A DNA stretch of 64,000 bases from Rubrivivax sp. (GCA_020852865.1 JADYZZ010000053.1:22359-86358), one strand, 5' to 3'; shown: positions 1 to 11,639, numbered from the stretch's first letter. Program-made: numbers and translations. The notes: a model not told the origin generated them from the sequence alone.

Positions 1-1
1 G

Positions 2-574
2 CTCGCGGAATACACCACCGTCATCCTGCGCGAGGCCGACCGCCTGCAGGCCATGGTCGACGCGCTGCTGGCGCCGCAGCGGCGCGCGCCGGTGCTGGGC
101 GAGGTCAACCTGCATGAGGTGTGCGAGCAGGTGCGCGCGCTCGTGCTGGCCGAGTTCGCGCGCGGCCTCGAGGTGCGGCGCGACTACGACGCCTCGCTGC
201 CCGAGTTCCGCGGCGACCGCGAACTGCTCGTGCAGGCGCTGCTCAACATCGTGCGCAACGCGGCGCAGGCGCTGGCCGCGCGCATCGCGGCGGGCGACGC
301 CTGCATCGTGCTGCGCACGCGCGTGGCGCGCCAGGTCACGCTCGGGCGCAGGCGCCATCGGCTGGCACTGCAATTGCAAGTCGAGGACAACGGCCCGGGT
401 GTGCCCGAGGCGATCCGCGAGCGCATCTTCCAGCCCCTGGTCTCGGGGCGCGAGGGCGGCTCGGGACTCGGGCTCGCGCTGGCCCAGGCCTGCGTGCAGC
501 AGCACGGCGGCACCGTCGCCTGCGACAGCGAGCCGGGCCGCACCCGTTTCGAGCTGCTGATTCCGCTGCCCTGA
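2..574 (+). CDS. glnL: Sensor histidine kinase C-terminal part, NtrB-like (5' truncated by window edge)
   Basis: HATPase motifs 'LLNIVRNAAQAL' and 'DNGPGVPEAIRERIFQPLVSGREGGSGLGLALAQ'; directly upstream of ntrC-like gene. Confidence 0.8.
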   Translation, partial: LAEYTTVILREADRLQAMVDALLAPQRRAPVLGEVNLHEVCEQVRALVLAEFARGLEVRRDYDASLPEFRGDRELLVQALLNIVRNAAQALAARIAAGDACIVLRTRVARQVTLGRRRHRLALQLQVEDNGPGVPEAIRERIFQPLVSGREGGSGLGLALAQACVQQHGGTVACDSEPGRTRFELLIPLP

Positions 575-600
575 CCTGCGCGAAGCCGCTGCCGCAACCC

Positions 601-2043
<1,443 letters not shown>

Positions 2044-2112
2044 CGCGCCGGCGCCGGCCGGCCGTGCGGGTCGAGCGGAGTCCGCGCGGGCGTGACTTGC
2101 GGCGTCGCAGGC

Positions 2113-2880
2113 TCAGCGCCCGAGCGTCAGCACCACCGGTGCGTGATCGCTCGGCCGCTCGGCGCGCCGCGGCGCCTTGTCGATGGTGCAGGCCTGCACG
2201 TGCGGCCCGAGCGCCTCCGATACCAGGATGTGGTCGATGCGCATGCCCTGGTTGCGGCGGAAGGCGAGGTTGCGATAGTCCCACCAGCTCCAGCTCCGGG
2301 GCGGCTGCTCGAACAGACGGAACGCGTCGTGCAGACCCAGCGCGAGCAGGGCGCGGAAATGCGCGCGCTCCTCGTCGGTGCAGTGGATCGTGCCGGCCAG
2401 CGCCGCCGGGTCCCAGACGTCGCGGTCCTCGGGCGCGATGTTGAAGTCGCCCATCAGCACCAGCTCGGGCGCGCCGGCGAGCTCGGCGCGCAGCCACTCG
2501 CGCAAGGCGTCGAGCCAGCGCATCTTGTAGGCGAACTTGTCGCTGCCCGGTTCCTGGCCGTTGGGGAAATAGGCGCCGACCACGCGCAGGCTGCCGACGC
2601 GTGCGGCGATGACGCGCGCCTGCTCGTCGGCAAAGCCCGGGATGTTGTGCACGATCTCGGTGGCCGGCTGGCGCACGAGCAGCGCCACCCCGTTGTAGGT
2701 CTTCTGCCCGAAGCAATGCGCCGTGTAGCCCGCGTTCTCGATCTCGCCGTGCGGGAAGCGCTCGTCGGTGAGCTTGGTCTCCTGCAGCGCGAGCAGATCC
2801 ACCGCATGCGTGTCGAGCCAGGCCAGCACCTGCGGCAGGCGCACGGCGAGCGAGTTGACGTTCCAGGTCGCGAGCTTCAT
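2113..2880 (-). CDS. xth: Exodeoxyribonuclease III
   Basis: MKLATWNVNSLAVRLPQVLAWL...LALQETKL...GDFNIAPEDRDVWDP...RIDHILVS...SDHAPVV. Confidence 0.92.
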   Translation of the reverse strand: MKLATWNVNSLAVRLPQVLAWLDTHAVDLLALQETKLTDERFPHGEIENAGYTAHCFGQKTYNGVALLVRQPATEIVHNIPGFADEQARVIAARVGSLRVVGAYFPNGQEPGSDKFAYKMRWLDALREWLRAELAGAPELVLMGDFNIAPEDRDVWDPAALAGTIHCTDEERAHFRALLALGLHDAFRLFEQPPRSWSWWDYRNLAFRRNQGMRIDHILVSEALGPHVQACTIDKAPRRAERPSDHAPVVLTLGR

Positions 2881-3008
2881 GAGCAGCAGCCGGCAAAGCG
2901 CCGCGCACGGGCGGCGGCGTGCAGCGCACAGATGACTTGGGGCCGGCCATCGTACAGGGCGCGCGGCAGGGGTCGCCCGCGTCCGCGCAGCGGCCGGCCC
3001 GGCGCGCT

Positions 3009-3491
3009 TCAGCGGCCCGGCGCGAGCGCGAACTGGTAGGTCGCGTGGCAGGCCACGCATTGCGCGAGCGTCGCCGCGAGCTGTTTCAGGGTGTGCTTCG
3101 GATCGCCCAGGCTCTGCGCGTCGAGCGCGATGGCATCGAACTCGCGGTGCACGCCGAAGCCCATCGTCTTGAACTCCAGCGGCAGCTTGGCCACCAGTGT
3201 CCCCGGCACGTCGTGCGCGGCCGCCATGCCCATCGAGGAGGCGGCCGCGGCAGCGGCCTTCATGTCGTCGCGGGCGAGCGCGTCGGTGAGCTTCTGCAAA
3301 CCGACGACGAAGCCGCGCATCTCGGCCAGCACGAAGGCGCGCTCGCCGTCGGCCAGCACGATCGTGCGCCGCCCGTCGGGCGCCGCGACGACCGAGCCGG
3401 CCACGATGAACTTGTACGCCATGCCCGCGATCACCAGCAGCAAGGCGGCAATCACGGCGAGCAGGGTGCGTTGGCGCGCAGCGGGTGTCAT
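3009..3491 (-). CDS. Membrane-anchored cytochrome c'-like protein
   Basis: N-terminal hydrophobic segment; single CVACH haem motif near the C-terminus (class II cytochrome-like layout). Confidence 0.6.
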   Translation of the reverse strand: MTPAARQRTLLAVIAALLLVIAGMAYKFIVAGSVVAAPDGRRTIVLADGERAFVLAEMRGFVVGLQKLTDALARDDMKAAAAAASSMGMAAAHDVPGTLVAKLPLEFKTMGFGVHREFDAIALDAQSLGDPKHTLKQLAATLAQCVACHATYQFALAPGR

Positions 3492-3726
3492 GCAGGCTCC
3501 TCGATCGGGCGCCGCTGCTGTGCGGCGCAACCGCTTCACAGCCGACCCGCATTGTCCGCGTATGGGACGCTTGCCACGTGCCGCTTGGGCGCTGTCCCCG
3601 CTCGATGGGTTCGCGCGCGCCAAGCACCAGAAGGGCCATGCCGATTGCGCTCGAATGGTATCCTGACGCGTGACTGCACGCCCGTTGTGCCCGAGCCGCG
3701 GTCCGTTTTCCAAAAGGATGTCCGTA

Positions 3727-3951
3727 ATGCGCGGGTCCGAACAGGTTACGCTGGAAGAGGTAAAGGAACGTGCACGCCTGGCGGGCCTCGAGATCCCGCC
3801 CGAGCGCCTGGAGCTGGTGCGGGGTTTCGTGAGTGACGCCCTGCGGCCGATCCGTACGCTCGACAGTGGACTGCTGCGTGAAGTAGAGCCGGCGGCAGTC
3901 TTCATGGCCAGGCCGCAGCCCGGGCCCGACGTCTCTGTTCATGAGTCCTGA
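3727..3951 (+). CDS. AtzG/GatC-like small amidase subunit (DUF4089-like)
   Basis: ~74-aa ORF, C-terminus 'REVEPAAVF'; stop overlaps amidase start; AAAGGA upstream of ATG 3727. Confidence 0.6.
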   Translation: MRGSEQVTLEEVKERARLAGLEIPPERLELVRGFVSDALRPIRTLDSGLLREVEPAAVFMARPQPGPDVSVHES

Positions 3952-5329
3952 GCTCTGCTGGGCGGGGATTCGTGAGCTCGGGGCGCTGTTCCGTCGGCGC
4001 GCGCTCTCCCCAGTGGACTACGTCAGCGAGATCCTTGGCCGCATCGGCGCAATCGACGAGCGGCTTCACGCGTACGTGACGGTCAGCACGGAGCGCGCAC
4101 TCGCCGATGCACGGGTCGCCGAAGCGGCGTTCCTTCGGGGCGGCGCGGGCCCCCTGACCGGCATACCGATGGCCTACAAAGATCTGTACGCGACGCAGGC
4201 CATCCGTACCGCCGCAGGCTCCGCGCTGTTGGCCGACTGGGTGCCTGACTTCGACAGCACCTGCGTGGCGCGGTTGCGGCAGGCCGGCACCGTGATGGTC
4301 GGCAAGTCGACTACCTATGAGTTCGCCTTCGGGATCCAGTTCGCCGGCCATCACTTCCAACCCGCCCGGAACCCTTGGAACCTCGAACACATTCCGGGCG
4401 GATCGAGCAGTGGTTCCGGTGCAGCCCTGGCCGCCGGGCTGTGCGTGGGCGCGCTCGGTTCCGACACCGGGGGTTCAATTCGCGGACCGGCGGCGTTCTG
4501 CGGCGTCGTCGGCCTCAAGCCGACCTATGGGCGAGTGAGTCGGGCCGGCGTCGTCCCGCTGTCGTGGTCGCTTGACCATACCGGGCCGATGGCGCGATCC
4601 GTCGAGGATTGCGCCTTCCTTCTCCAAGCCATCGCCGGGCATGACCCTGCCGATCCGAGCTCCGCGCGTGAACCGGTGCCGGATTACCTGGCTTCGCTCG
4701 AAGGAGGAGTGAGAGGGCTGCGGATCGGTGTGCTCGGCGACTACTTCTCCGAGCTCGTGGATTGCGAGACCGCAGCGGCCTTCGAGCGGGCCATCGCGGA
4801 ATTCGTGCGACAGGGGGCTGCAGCGCGGCGCGTGGTCATCCCGAGCATGCGTGCGACGCCGAGCTTCATGGTGATCCTCCTCGCCGAGGCCTTTGCCTAC
4901 CACGAGCGCGACTTGCGCGCACATCCTGAGCGCTACGGCGAGGTGCTGCGCGAGAAGCTGATGGCTGGCGGCCTGTTTCGAGCCGATGAGTACGTACAGG
5001 CGCAGAGGCTGCGTGCCCGCATTCGAGCCGACACGGCTCGGGCCTTGCAGGACGTCGATGTCCTTGTGAGTCCGACGGTGCTCGGGACGGCGCCTGCACT
5101 CGAGGCCGTGCTCGACCCCGACTATCCGTTCGCCAAGAGCAACATGGCGCCGTTCAATCTGTCCGGCTCGCCCGCCCTCGCTGTGCCTGTCGGCTTTGCG
5201 GCCAACGGGCTGCCCTTGTCGCTCCAGATCGCGGGCCGCCCCTTCGACGAGGCTGCCGTGCTGCGCGTGGGCCATGCCTACCAGCGCGTGACCGACTGGC
5301 ACTTGCGCCGGCCCTCTGTCGGCTCATGA
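3941..5329 (+). CDS. Amidase signature family hydrolase (AtzE-like)
   Basis: 'GIPMAYKDLYAT', 'PGGSSSGSGAALAAGLCVGALGSDTGGSIRGPAAFCGVVGLKPTYGRVS' = Lys/cis-Ser/Ser triad region. Confidence 0.9.
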   Translation: MSPELCWAGIRELGALFRRRALSPVDYVSEILGRIGAIDERLHAYVTVSTERALADARVAEAAFLRGGAGPLTGIPMAYKDLYATQAIRTAAGSALLADWVPDFDSTCVARLRQAGTVMVGKSTTYEFAFGIQFAGHHFQPARNPWNLEHIPGGSSSGSGAALAAGLCVGALGSDTGGSIRGPAAFCGVVGLKPTYGRVSRAGVVPLSWSLDHTGPMARSVEDCAFLLQAIAGHDPADPSSAREPVPDYLASLEGGVRGLRIGVLGDYFSELVDCETAAAFERAIAEFVRQGAAARRVVIPSMRATPSFMVILLAEAFAYHERDLRAHPERYGEVLREKLMAGGLFRADEYVQAQRLRARIRADTARALQDVDVLVSPTVLGTAPALEAVLDPDYPFAKSNMAPFNLSGSPALAVPVGFAANGLPLSLQIAGRPFDEAAVLRVGHAYQRVTDWHLRRPSVGS

Positions 5330-5646
5330 GCCGGTCTGCCTTCGGCGGTCTGGTCGCGCACGCAACGATTGCGACGGTGCCGTCGCAGACCACGTGCGCC
5401 GGGTCGGCCAGGGCGCCCTGGGCAAGGAACAGCGCGGCATCTCCGCGCCGCGCGCCGCCAGCCGCGTAGCTGTTCCCGTCGCGGCCGCTCTGCCGCGGCC
5501 GCCCAGGCCATTCCCGCAGGGTGCGGCGGCGCGTTGGCAATCGGGGGCTGTCGATCCTTGTCGCCCTGTGTCGCGACGGCGACAGACTGGGCTTCGCCGA
5601 CCGGGCTACATTGGCCTGCATCAGTGCACAAGGGTGCGGAAGAGCG

Positions 5647-6030
5647 ATGGACGTCATCAACCCAGCTTCGATCTGTGCGCCGGCCGGCCTCTATAGCCAC
5701 GGTGTCGTGGCACCGGCTGGCGGGCGCTGGCTGTACGTGTCGGGGCAGATCGGCATGCGGCCGGACGGCACGATGGCCGATGGCTTCGAGGAGCAGGCGC
5801 GCATTGCATGGCGCAATCTGATGGCGGTCTTGTCCGAAGCCGGCATGGGCATCGAACACCTTGTCAAGGTCAACTCCTATCTTGTCGAGCCCTCGCACCT
5901 GCCGTTGCTGGGTAGGGTGCGCGCCGAATTTCAGCCGCGTCCGCCGCCCGCATCCACCTTGGTTTTCGTAAAGGCGCTTGTCCGGCCGGAATGGCTGTAC
6001 GAGGTTGACGCCGTCGCGTTCCACCCCTGA
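5647..6030 (+). CDS. RidA (YjgF/YER057c/UK114) family protein
   Basis: 'LYVSGQIGMRPDG...QARIAWRNLMAVLSEAGMGIEHLVKVNSYL...KALVRPEWLYEVDAVAF'. Confidence 0.88.
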   Translation: MDVINPASICAPAGLYSHGVVAPAGGRWLYVSGQIGMRPDGTMADGFEEQARIAWRNLMAVLSEAGMGIEHLVKVNSYLVEPSHLPLLGRVRAEFQPRPPPASTLVFVKALVRPEWLYEVDAVAFHP

Positions 6031-6280
6031 CCGTGCGACATGGGTCGAGTGGATAACCTTTTCGCTGCCCCCGAGTACGTGCTGGAGCGCAGCGCTTCGC
6101 TTCGCCCTTCCGTTTGTTCGAAGGCGGTCCCTCCATTCGGCGATTCCGGCATTGCGGTGCGTCTGCGTGCACCCCTGCGGCTGTCCTTCGGCTTGCCGTC
6201 CCGCTTCGTGCGGCACCGCTCGGCGGGCGACCGCAAGCTGCTGATCTGGTCCCTTGTCGCCTAGCAGGAAGCCGAGGGCA

Positions 6281-7021
6281 ATGAACGGCAAGGTCGTCAT
6301 CGTCACCGGCGCGGCCAGGGGCATCGGCGCGGCGATCGCGGGGCGGCTCGCCGCCAGGGGTGCCCTATCCGTCATCGTCGACCTTGCGCTTCCGGCGGCA
6401 CAAACCGTCGCCGACGAAATCGTTCGAAGCGGGGGGCGTGCGCTGGCGCTGGCAATGGACGTTTCCGATCGCCGCCAAGTGGATGCAACGATGGCCGAAA
6501 TCGCGCAGCGATGCGGCAGTATCGATATCCTCGTCAACAACGCCGCGATCAACTATGCAACGCCGATAGAGGATGTGTCGGATGAGGAATGGGAAAGGAT
6601 TTTCGCGGTCAATGTCCGCGGCGTATACAACTGCTGCCGGGCCGCGCTCGGCCCGATGAAGGCGCGCCGCTGGGGGCGCATCGTGAACATCAGCTCCTCG
6701 GCGGGCAAGACGGGCGGGCCGATCTCGAGTGTCCACTACTCCGCCTCGAAGGCCGCAGTCATCAGCATGACCAAGTCCTTCGCGCGGCACCTGGCGGATT
6801 TCGGCGTCACGGTGAACGCGGTCGCGCCCGGCGCGGTGGAGACGGACATGGCCCTTCTGCTGTCGGAAGACGACAGACGTCGAGCCGCCCAGGCCATCCC
6901 GCTGCACCGCTTGGCGTCGCCCTCCGAGATCGCGCATTCCGTGGCCTTCCTGTGCTCGGACGAGGCGGCCTATATCACGGGCGAAGTGCTCGACGTGAAT
7001 GGAGGCGCCGTGATGGACTGA
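6281..7021 (+). CDS. Short-chain dehydrogenase/reductase
   Basis: VTGAARGIG, NNAA, ISS..YSASKAA, NAVAPGAVETDM. Confidence 0.92.
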   Translation: MNGKVVIVTGAARGIGAAIAGRLAARGALSVIVDLALPAAQTVADEIVRSGGRALALAMDVSDRRQVDATMAEIAQRCGSIDILVNNAAINYATPIEDVSDEEWERIFAVNVRGVYNCCRAALGPMKARRWGRIVNISSSAGKTGGPISSVHYSASKAAVISMTKSFARHLADFGVTVNAVAPGAVETDMALLLSEDDRRRAAQAIPLHRLASPSEIAHSVAFLCSDEAAYITGEVLDVNGGAVMD

Positions 7022-7087
7022 TCGCGGTTTGCCCTGCCGGCGTCGCCGATCGGCGAAGGCCGCGGCAGGAAGGACCCTGCAGTTCGA

Positions 7088-7121
7088 ATCGCAGCAGCTT
7101 CCCGATCGCAGCAGCTTCCCG
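7088..7121. repeat. 17-bp perfect tandem direct repeat (ATCGCAGCAGCTTCCCG x2)
   Basis: Read directly: 7088-7104 and 7105-7121 identical, followed by partial ATCGC. Confidence 0.9.
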
Positions 7122-7190
7122 ATCGCGCCGACCCCATGGGCATTGCTTTCAGACATCCTTGGCATTCCAGCCGTTCAGACACCTAGTGCG

Positions 7191-8090
7191 ATGACGACGA
7201 TGTCGAAGAAGGCGGACGAACGCGCACCAGCGGCCGGGCGAGTCGCGCTGATCACCGGCGGCGCGGGCGGCATCGGGCGCGCACTCGTCGAGGCATTCGT
7301 CGAGGCCGGCGCGACCGTCGTCGCGGTGGATGCCCATGACGTGGATTCCGGTTCGGGCAGTTCGGATCGACTCGTCTGGCGTCGAACCGATGTCTCGTCG
7401 CCCGACGAGATCGGGAGCTTGATCGACGCCGTGGTGCGGGAGTTCGGACGACTCGACATCGTCATAAACAACGCCGGCGTGGCCCACGTGGACCCGCTGG
7501 GTGCGATCGATTTCGGGCGCTGGGCCGAATTGATGGCCGTGAATGTCACGGGAGCCGTCGCCTGCGCCGATGCCGCCGCCCCGCACATGATGCGTGCGGG
7601 CTGGGGGCGCATCATCAACCTGTCCTCCGTATGGTCGCTCGTTGGTGCGCAGACGTACTCGGCCTACGGCGCTTCGAAAGCCGCGATCCGGCAGCTGACG
7701 AAGATCTGGGCCGCGGAACTGGCACCCTACGGCGTCACCGTGAACAGCATCTGCCCGGGCTGGGTCAAGACTCCGTTGCTGAGCCGCTTCGTCGATCGCC
7801 TGGCAGCGCTGCATCGACAGCCGGTCGAGAACGTGCTGCGTGAAGTCCTGCACCTGGTGCCGCAGAAACGCTTCCTCGATCCCGCGGAGATCGCGCATGC
7901 CGCGCTGTTTCTCGCGTCGGACATGGCGCAGGGCATCACCGGCACCGATCTCGTGATCGACGCCGGGATGTCCAGCACGCTGCCGGACGGCCTGTTCACT
8001 CGGCCGGTCCGGGGCGACGTGGATTATTCGAAGATCAAGAGTGAGATTTACGGCGAAGGTCTGCAATCCGATCAGGAGGCGAGCAAATGA
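7191..8090 (+). CDS. Short-chain dehydrogenase/reductase
   Basis: ITGGAGGIG, NNAG, YGASKAA; ATGA overlap with next gene. Confidence 0.9.
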   Translation: MTTMSKKADERAPAAGRVALITGGAGGIGRALVEAFVEAGATVVAVDAHDVDSGSGSSDRLVWRRTDVSSPDEIGSLIDAVVREFGRLDIVINNAGVAHVDPLGAIDFGRWAELMAVNVTGAVACADAAAPHMMRAGWGRIINLSSVWSLVGAQTYSAYGASKAAIRQLTKIWAAELAPYGVTVNSICPGWVKTPLLSRFVDRLAALHRQPVENVLREVLHLVPQKRFLDPAEIAHAALFLASDMAQGITGTDLVIDAGMSSTLPDGLFTRPVRGDVDYSKIKSEIYGEGLQSDQEASK

Positions 8091-9262
8091 GCACTACGTT
8101 TCGGCATGGGTGGTCGCGGTGGGCGGCTGTCGCGATGTTCCTGGTTCTGGCGGTGCCGGCGAGTTGGGCCCAATCGAACGCGCCGATCAAGGTCGGGAGC
8201 ATCTTCTCGGTGACGGGCGGCGCGGCGTTTCTGGGCGACTACATGAAGAAGACGGTCCAGATGTACATCGAAAAGCAGAACAAGGAGGGCGGCATCAACG
8301 GGCGGCAGATCGAATGGTATGTCTACGATGCGGCGAGTGACGTCACCAAGGGCGTCATGGCCGCGAAGCGGCTCGTCGAGCAGGACGGCGTGTCGATCGT
8401 CGTGGGGGACGGCAACAGCAGCGCCGTCGCCGTCGCACTCGCGCCGATCTTCGAGAATGCGAAGGTCCCCTTCGTCAGCCTGTCGGGATCGAAGCTGATT
8501 GCCACGCCGATCGAGAAGAAGCACTGGGTCTTCAAGGCGGTGCAAGAGGATACGGACGGCGTCATCAAGTCGATCCAGTTCTGGAAGAGCAAGGGCTACA
8601 AGCGGATCGCGTTCCTCACCGACACTTCGGGCTGGGGCAAGAGTGCGAAGGAGGAATTCGAGCTGCACCTGAAGGGCACCGGCATCGAAGGCGTTGCTTG
8701 GGAGGAATTCGATCCCGCAGCGACGGATCTCACGCCGCAACTCGTCCGCATCAAGGCGAAGAACCCCGAAGTGATCATCTGCTGGACCGTGACCCCGGCA
8801 GGCGTCGTCTTCCTGAAGAATGCCCAGCAACTGGGGATGGGCGATATCGTCTTCATGCACGGCCAGGGTTTCGTCGATGAACGCTACATGAAGATGGCCG
8901 GGAGTGCGGCGGAGGGCCTGTTGCTGGTGGGTTTCCGTTTCTCGGTGCTGGATCAGTTGCCGGCGAACGATCCGTTGCGCAAGTCCATCGAGAAGTACAT
9001 CGGCGAATACGAGGCGTACTTCGGGGCGAAGCCGACTTTCTACGGCACCAACGGCTACGACGGGATCCATCTCGCGCTCGCCGCCCTGAAGGCGGCCGGG
9101 GACGACAAGGCGAAATTGAGGGATGCGCTCGAGAACATCAAGGGGTTCGTCGGCACTCAGCGCATCCACAGCTTCTCGCCGACAAACCACCGAGGCGGCT
9201 CGCCGGATACGATGACGATCATCAAATGGGCGAACGGACGTTGGAACATGGTCTACTACTGA
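8087..9262 (+). CDS. Branched-chain amino acid-type ABC transporter substrate-binding protein (LivK-like, copy 1)
   Basis: Signal peptide; 'IKVGSIFSVTGGAAFLGDYMKKTVQMYIEKQNKEGGINGR'. Confidence 0.9.
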   Translation: MSTTFRHGWSRWAAVAMFLVLAVPASWAQSNAPIKVGSIFSVTGGAAFLGDYMKKTVQMYIEKQNKEGGINGRQIEWYVYDAASDVTKGVMAAKRLVEQDGVSIVVGDGNSSAVAVALAPIFENAKVPFVSLSGSKLIATPIEKKHWVFKAVQEDTDGVIKSIQFWKSKGYKRIAFLTDTSGWGKSAKEEFELHLKGTGIEGVAWEEFDPAATDLTPQLVRIKAKNPEVIICWTVTPAGVVFLKNAQQLGMGDIVFMHGQGFVDERYMKMAGSAAEGLLLVGFRFSVLDQLPANDPLRKSIEKYIGEYEAYFGAKPTFYGTNGYDGIHLALAALKAAGDDKAKLRDALENIKGFVGTQRIHSFSPTNHRGGSPDTMTIIKWANGRWNMVYY

Positions 9263-9293
9263 CCCGATCGTAGATTCTTACAGCGAGGTTCAT

Positions 9294-10169
9294 ATGATCA
9301 TCGATACCCATCTGCATGTCGGTTACGAGAAGGACTATGTCGGCGGCAGCGACGAGCGGCGGCAGTGGTGGAAGACGATGTTCTGCAATTTCGAGAAGCC
9401 GTACGGATACAGCACCGACGAGGCGCTCGAAATGACGGTCGACGATCATCTGCGCCGCATGGACGACCTCGGCATCAGCAAGGCGTTCCTGATCGGCATC
9501 GACGCGTCGGCGGCCCTGGGATTCCGGATCGACATGGGCGACATGGCGAAGATGGTTCGCGATCATCCGAGCCGCTTCATCGGGGTCCCCGGCATCGACC
9601 CGATGAAGGGCGTGAGCGAAGCTGTCGATGACATTCAACGTGCGAAGGATCTCGGGCATTCCGGCGTCAAGTTCTTCCCGTGCTTCGGCTGGGACCCGAC
9701 GGACTCCAAGTACGATCCGCTCTACCAGAAGCTGATGGACTGCAGCATGTTCTTCGTGATGCATGTGGGCAGCCAGATGATGCCGCGCACGCGTCTCAAG
9801 TACTGCAGTCCCTTGATGATCGACGAGGTTGCCTACCGCTTCCCGGATCTGCGGATCATCGAAACGCACCTGGGCTGGCCGTGGATCGGCGACGCGCTGA
9901 TCGTGGCGCGCAAGAACAAGAACGTGTACTGCGATTTCTCGGGTCTCGTTCCGAAGATCCACATCGGCGATGTCGATCACACCGCGAATGTCGGGTCCTA
10001 CCGCCTCGCCGAGATTCAGTTGCCCGACAAGCTCTTGTTCGGCTCGGATGCGCCGCACGGTTCGCAGAAGGACATCATCGACATGGTCCGCGCGCTGCCG
10101 GTCGCCGAAGGCGTGAAGCAGAAATGGCTCTACGACAACGCGGTGCGCTTTCTGGAGCTCGGATATTGA
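9294..10169 (+). CDS. Amidohydrolase (amidohydrolase_2 family)
   Basis: N-terminal 'IIDTHLHVG'; 'IIETHLGWPWIGDAL...CDFSG'; 'LLFGSDAPHGSQ'. Confidence 0.85.
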   Translation: MIIDTHLHVGYEKDYVGGSDERRQWWKTMFCNFEKPYGYSTDEALEMTVDDHLRRMDDLGISKAFLIGIDASAALGFRIDMGDMAKMVRDHPSRFIGVPGIDPMKGVSEAVDDIQRAKDLGHSGVKFFPCFGWDPTDSKYDPLYQKLMDCSMFFVMHVGSQMMPRTRLKYCSPLMIDEVAYRFPDLRIIETHLGWPWIGDALIVARKNKNVYCDFSGLVPKIHIGDVDHTANVGSYRLAEIQLPDKLLFGSDAPHGSQKDIIDMVRALPVAEGVKQKWLYDNAVRFLELGY

Positions 10170-10342
10170 GCATGAGCGCTGGTGAGCGGAGTCGACGTTC
10201 TTCGACGGCGGCGGGCGTGCCGGGGAGCGTGCCTCGGCGTTCCACGCCGACGAGGTGATCCGAACCGAACGGAACGCGTGGCGCGGCTGCAGCGTCTCGT
10301 GTGGGTTCTATTGTGATTTTTCGTTCCAGAGAAAAGGAGACG

Positions 10343-11527
10343 ATGACCATGATGTCCAGCATGCGCGGAATTCTTGCCGCATTGATCGGGGCCTCGATAT
10401 TGGCGAGCGGGCACGATGCGTCGGCCCAGGACAAGCGCCCGTACAAGATCGGCAGCGTCTTCTCGGTCACCGGCGCCGGCGGGCTGCTGGGCGAGCGGAT
10501 GAAGATGACCGTGGAGTTGATGGTCGAGCAGATCAACAAGAGCGGCGGCATCAACGGCCGTCCGGTGAAGCTCATCGTCTACGATGCCGCGAGCGACGTG
10601 ACCAAGGCCGTCGCGGCCACCAATCGCCTGATCACTCAGGACGAGGTCGACATCATCTCGGGGGCCGGGAACATGAGCGGCCTTTCGCTGGCGATGAAGC
10701 CGATCGCGATGCGCCACGGGGTACCGATGATCTCGAACGCCGGGGCGCGGTCGATCGTCGAACCCATCGACAAGAGCACCTGGGCGTTCAAGTCCCACCT
10801 GACCGACAAGGAGATCGTCGGGCGTGCGATCGATTGGTGGAAGTCCAAGGGCATCACGCGCGTTGCGCTGCTTTCGGACACGACGGGCTTCGGCACGAGC
10901 GCGCGCGACGAACTGAAGCTGCAGGCGCCCGGCGCAGGCATCAATGTCGTGGCCTGGGAGGAGTTCGACGCGGCCGCGAGCGACCTGGTCCCGCAGCTCA
11001 CGCGGATCCGTGCGGCCAATCCCGAGGTCATCCTGTGCTGGACCGTGGCGCCCTCGGGTGTCGTCTTCATGAAGAACGCGCGCCAGCTCGGCATGAAGCA
11101 GATCCTGATGCACGGCTTCGGCTACGTGGTGCCGAAGTACATGGAAATGGCCGGAGATGCGGCCGAAGGTACCGTGCTCGTGTCGCTGCGCTTCCCGGTC
11201 GGCCGGCAGCTGCCGGACTCGGATCCGGCGAAGAAGGTCATCCTCGAGTACATGAAGGACTTCAAGGCCAAGTACGGGCAGGATTCCGATGTCTACGGGG
11301 CAGAGGCCTACGACGGGATGCTGATGGCGTTCAAGGCGCTGGAGGCGGCGAAGAGCCTGGACAAGGAGAAGATCCGTGAAGCGCTCGAGCGCCTCAACTT
11401 CGTCGGCACGAACGGCGTCTATCGCTTCGGTCCGCAACGGCACTACGGCCTGACGAAGGACGACGCCGTGGTCATGGAGTGGCGCAACGGCGACTGGAAG
11501 CTGCTCATGGGGGCGGATACCAAGTGA
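10343..11527 (+). CDS. Branched-chain amino acid-type ABC transporter substrate-binding protein (LivK-like, copy 2)
   Basis: Paralog of the 8087 CDS: 'KIGSVFSVTGAGGLLGERMKMTVELMVEQINKSGGINGR'; AGGAG before ATG 10343. Confidence 0.9.
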   Translation: MTMMSSMRGILAALIGASILASGHDASAQDKRPYKIGSVFSVTGAGGLLGERMKMTVELMVEQINKSGGINGRPVKLIVYDAASDVTKAVAATNRLITQDEVDIISGAGNMSGLSLAMKPIAMRHGVPMISNAGARSIVEPIDKSTWAFKSHLTDKEIVGRAIDWWKSKGITRVALLSDTTGFGTSARDELKLQAPGAGINVVAWEEFDAAASDLVPQLTRIRAANPEVILCWTVAPSGVVFMKNARQLGMKQILMHGFGYVVPKYMEMAGDAAEGTVLVSLRFPVGRQLPDSDPAKKVILEYMKDFKAKYGQDSDVYGAEAYDGMLMAFKALEAAKSLDKEKIREALERLNFVGTNGVYRFGPQRHYGLTKDDAVVMEWRNGDWKLLMGADTK

Positions 11528-11639
11528 TGCGGGCCGTCCGGCGGGTGCGGGTCCGGTCGGCGCGGGCCGGCCGTCGCCTGCGGCCGGCGGAATTGCGGTG
11601 CCTGGCATCGCGGGCGACCCAGATGCGGACGGACATCCA

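Noticed and set aside
3630-3665. Sigma-54 promoter (GGCCATGCCGATTGC) before the amidase pair
   Set aside because: GG to GC spacing is 11 rather than the required 10 bp and the -24 element is poor.
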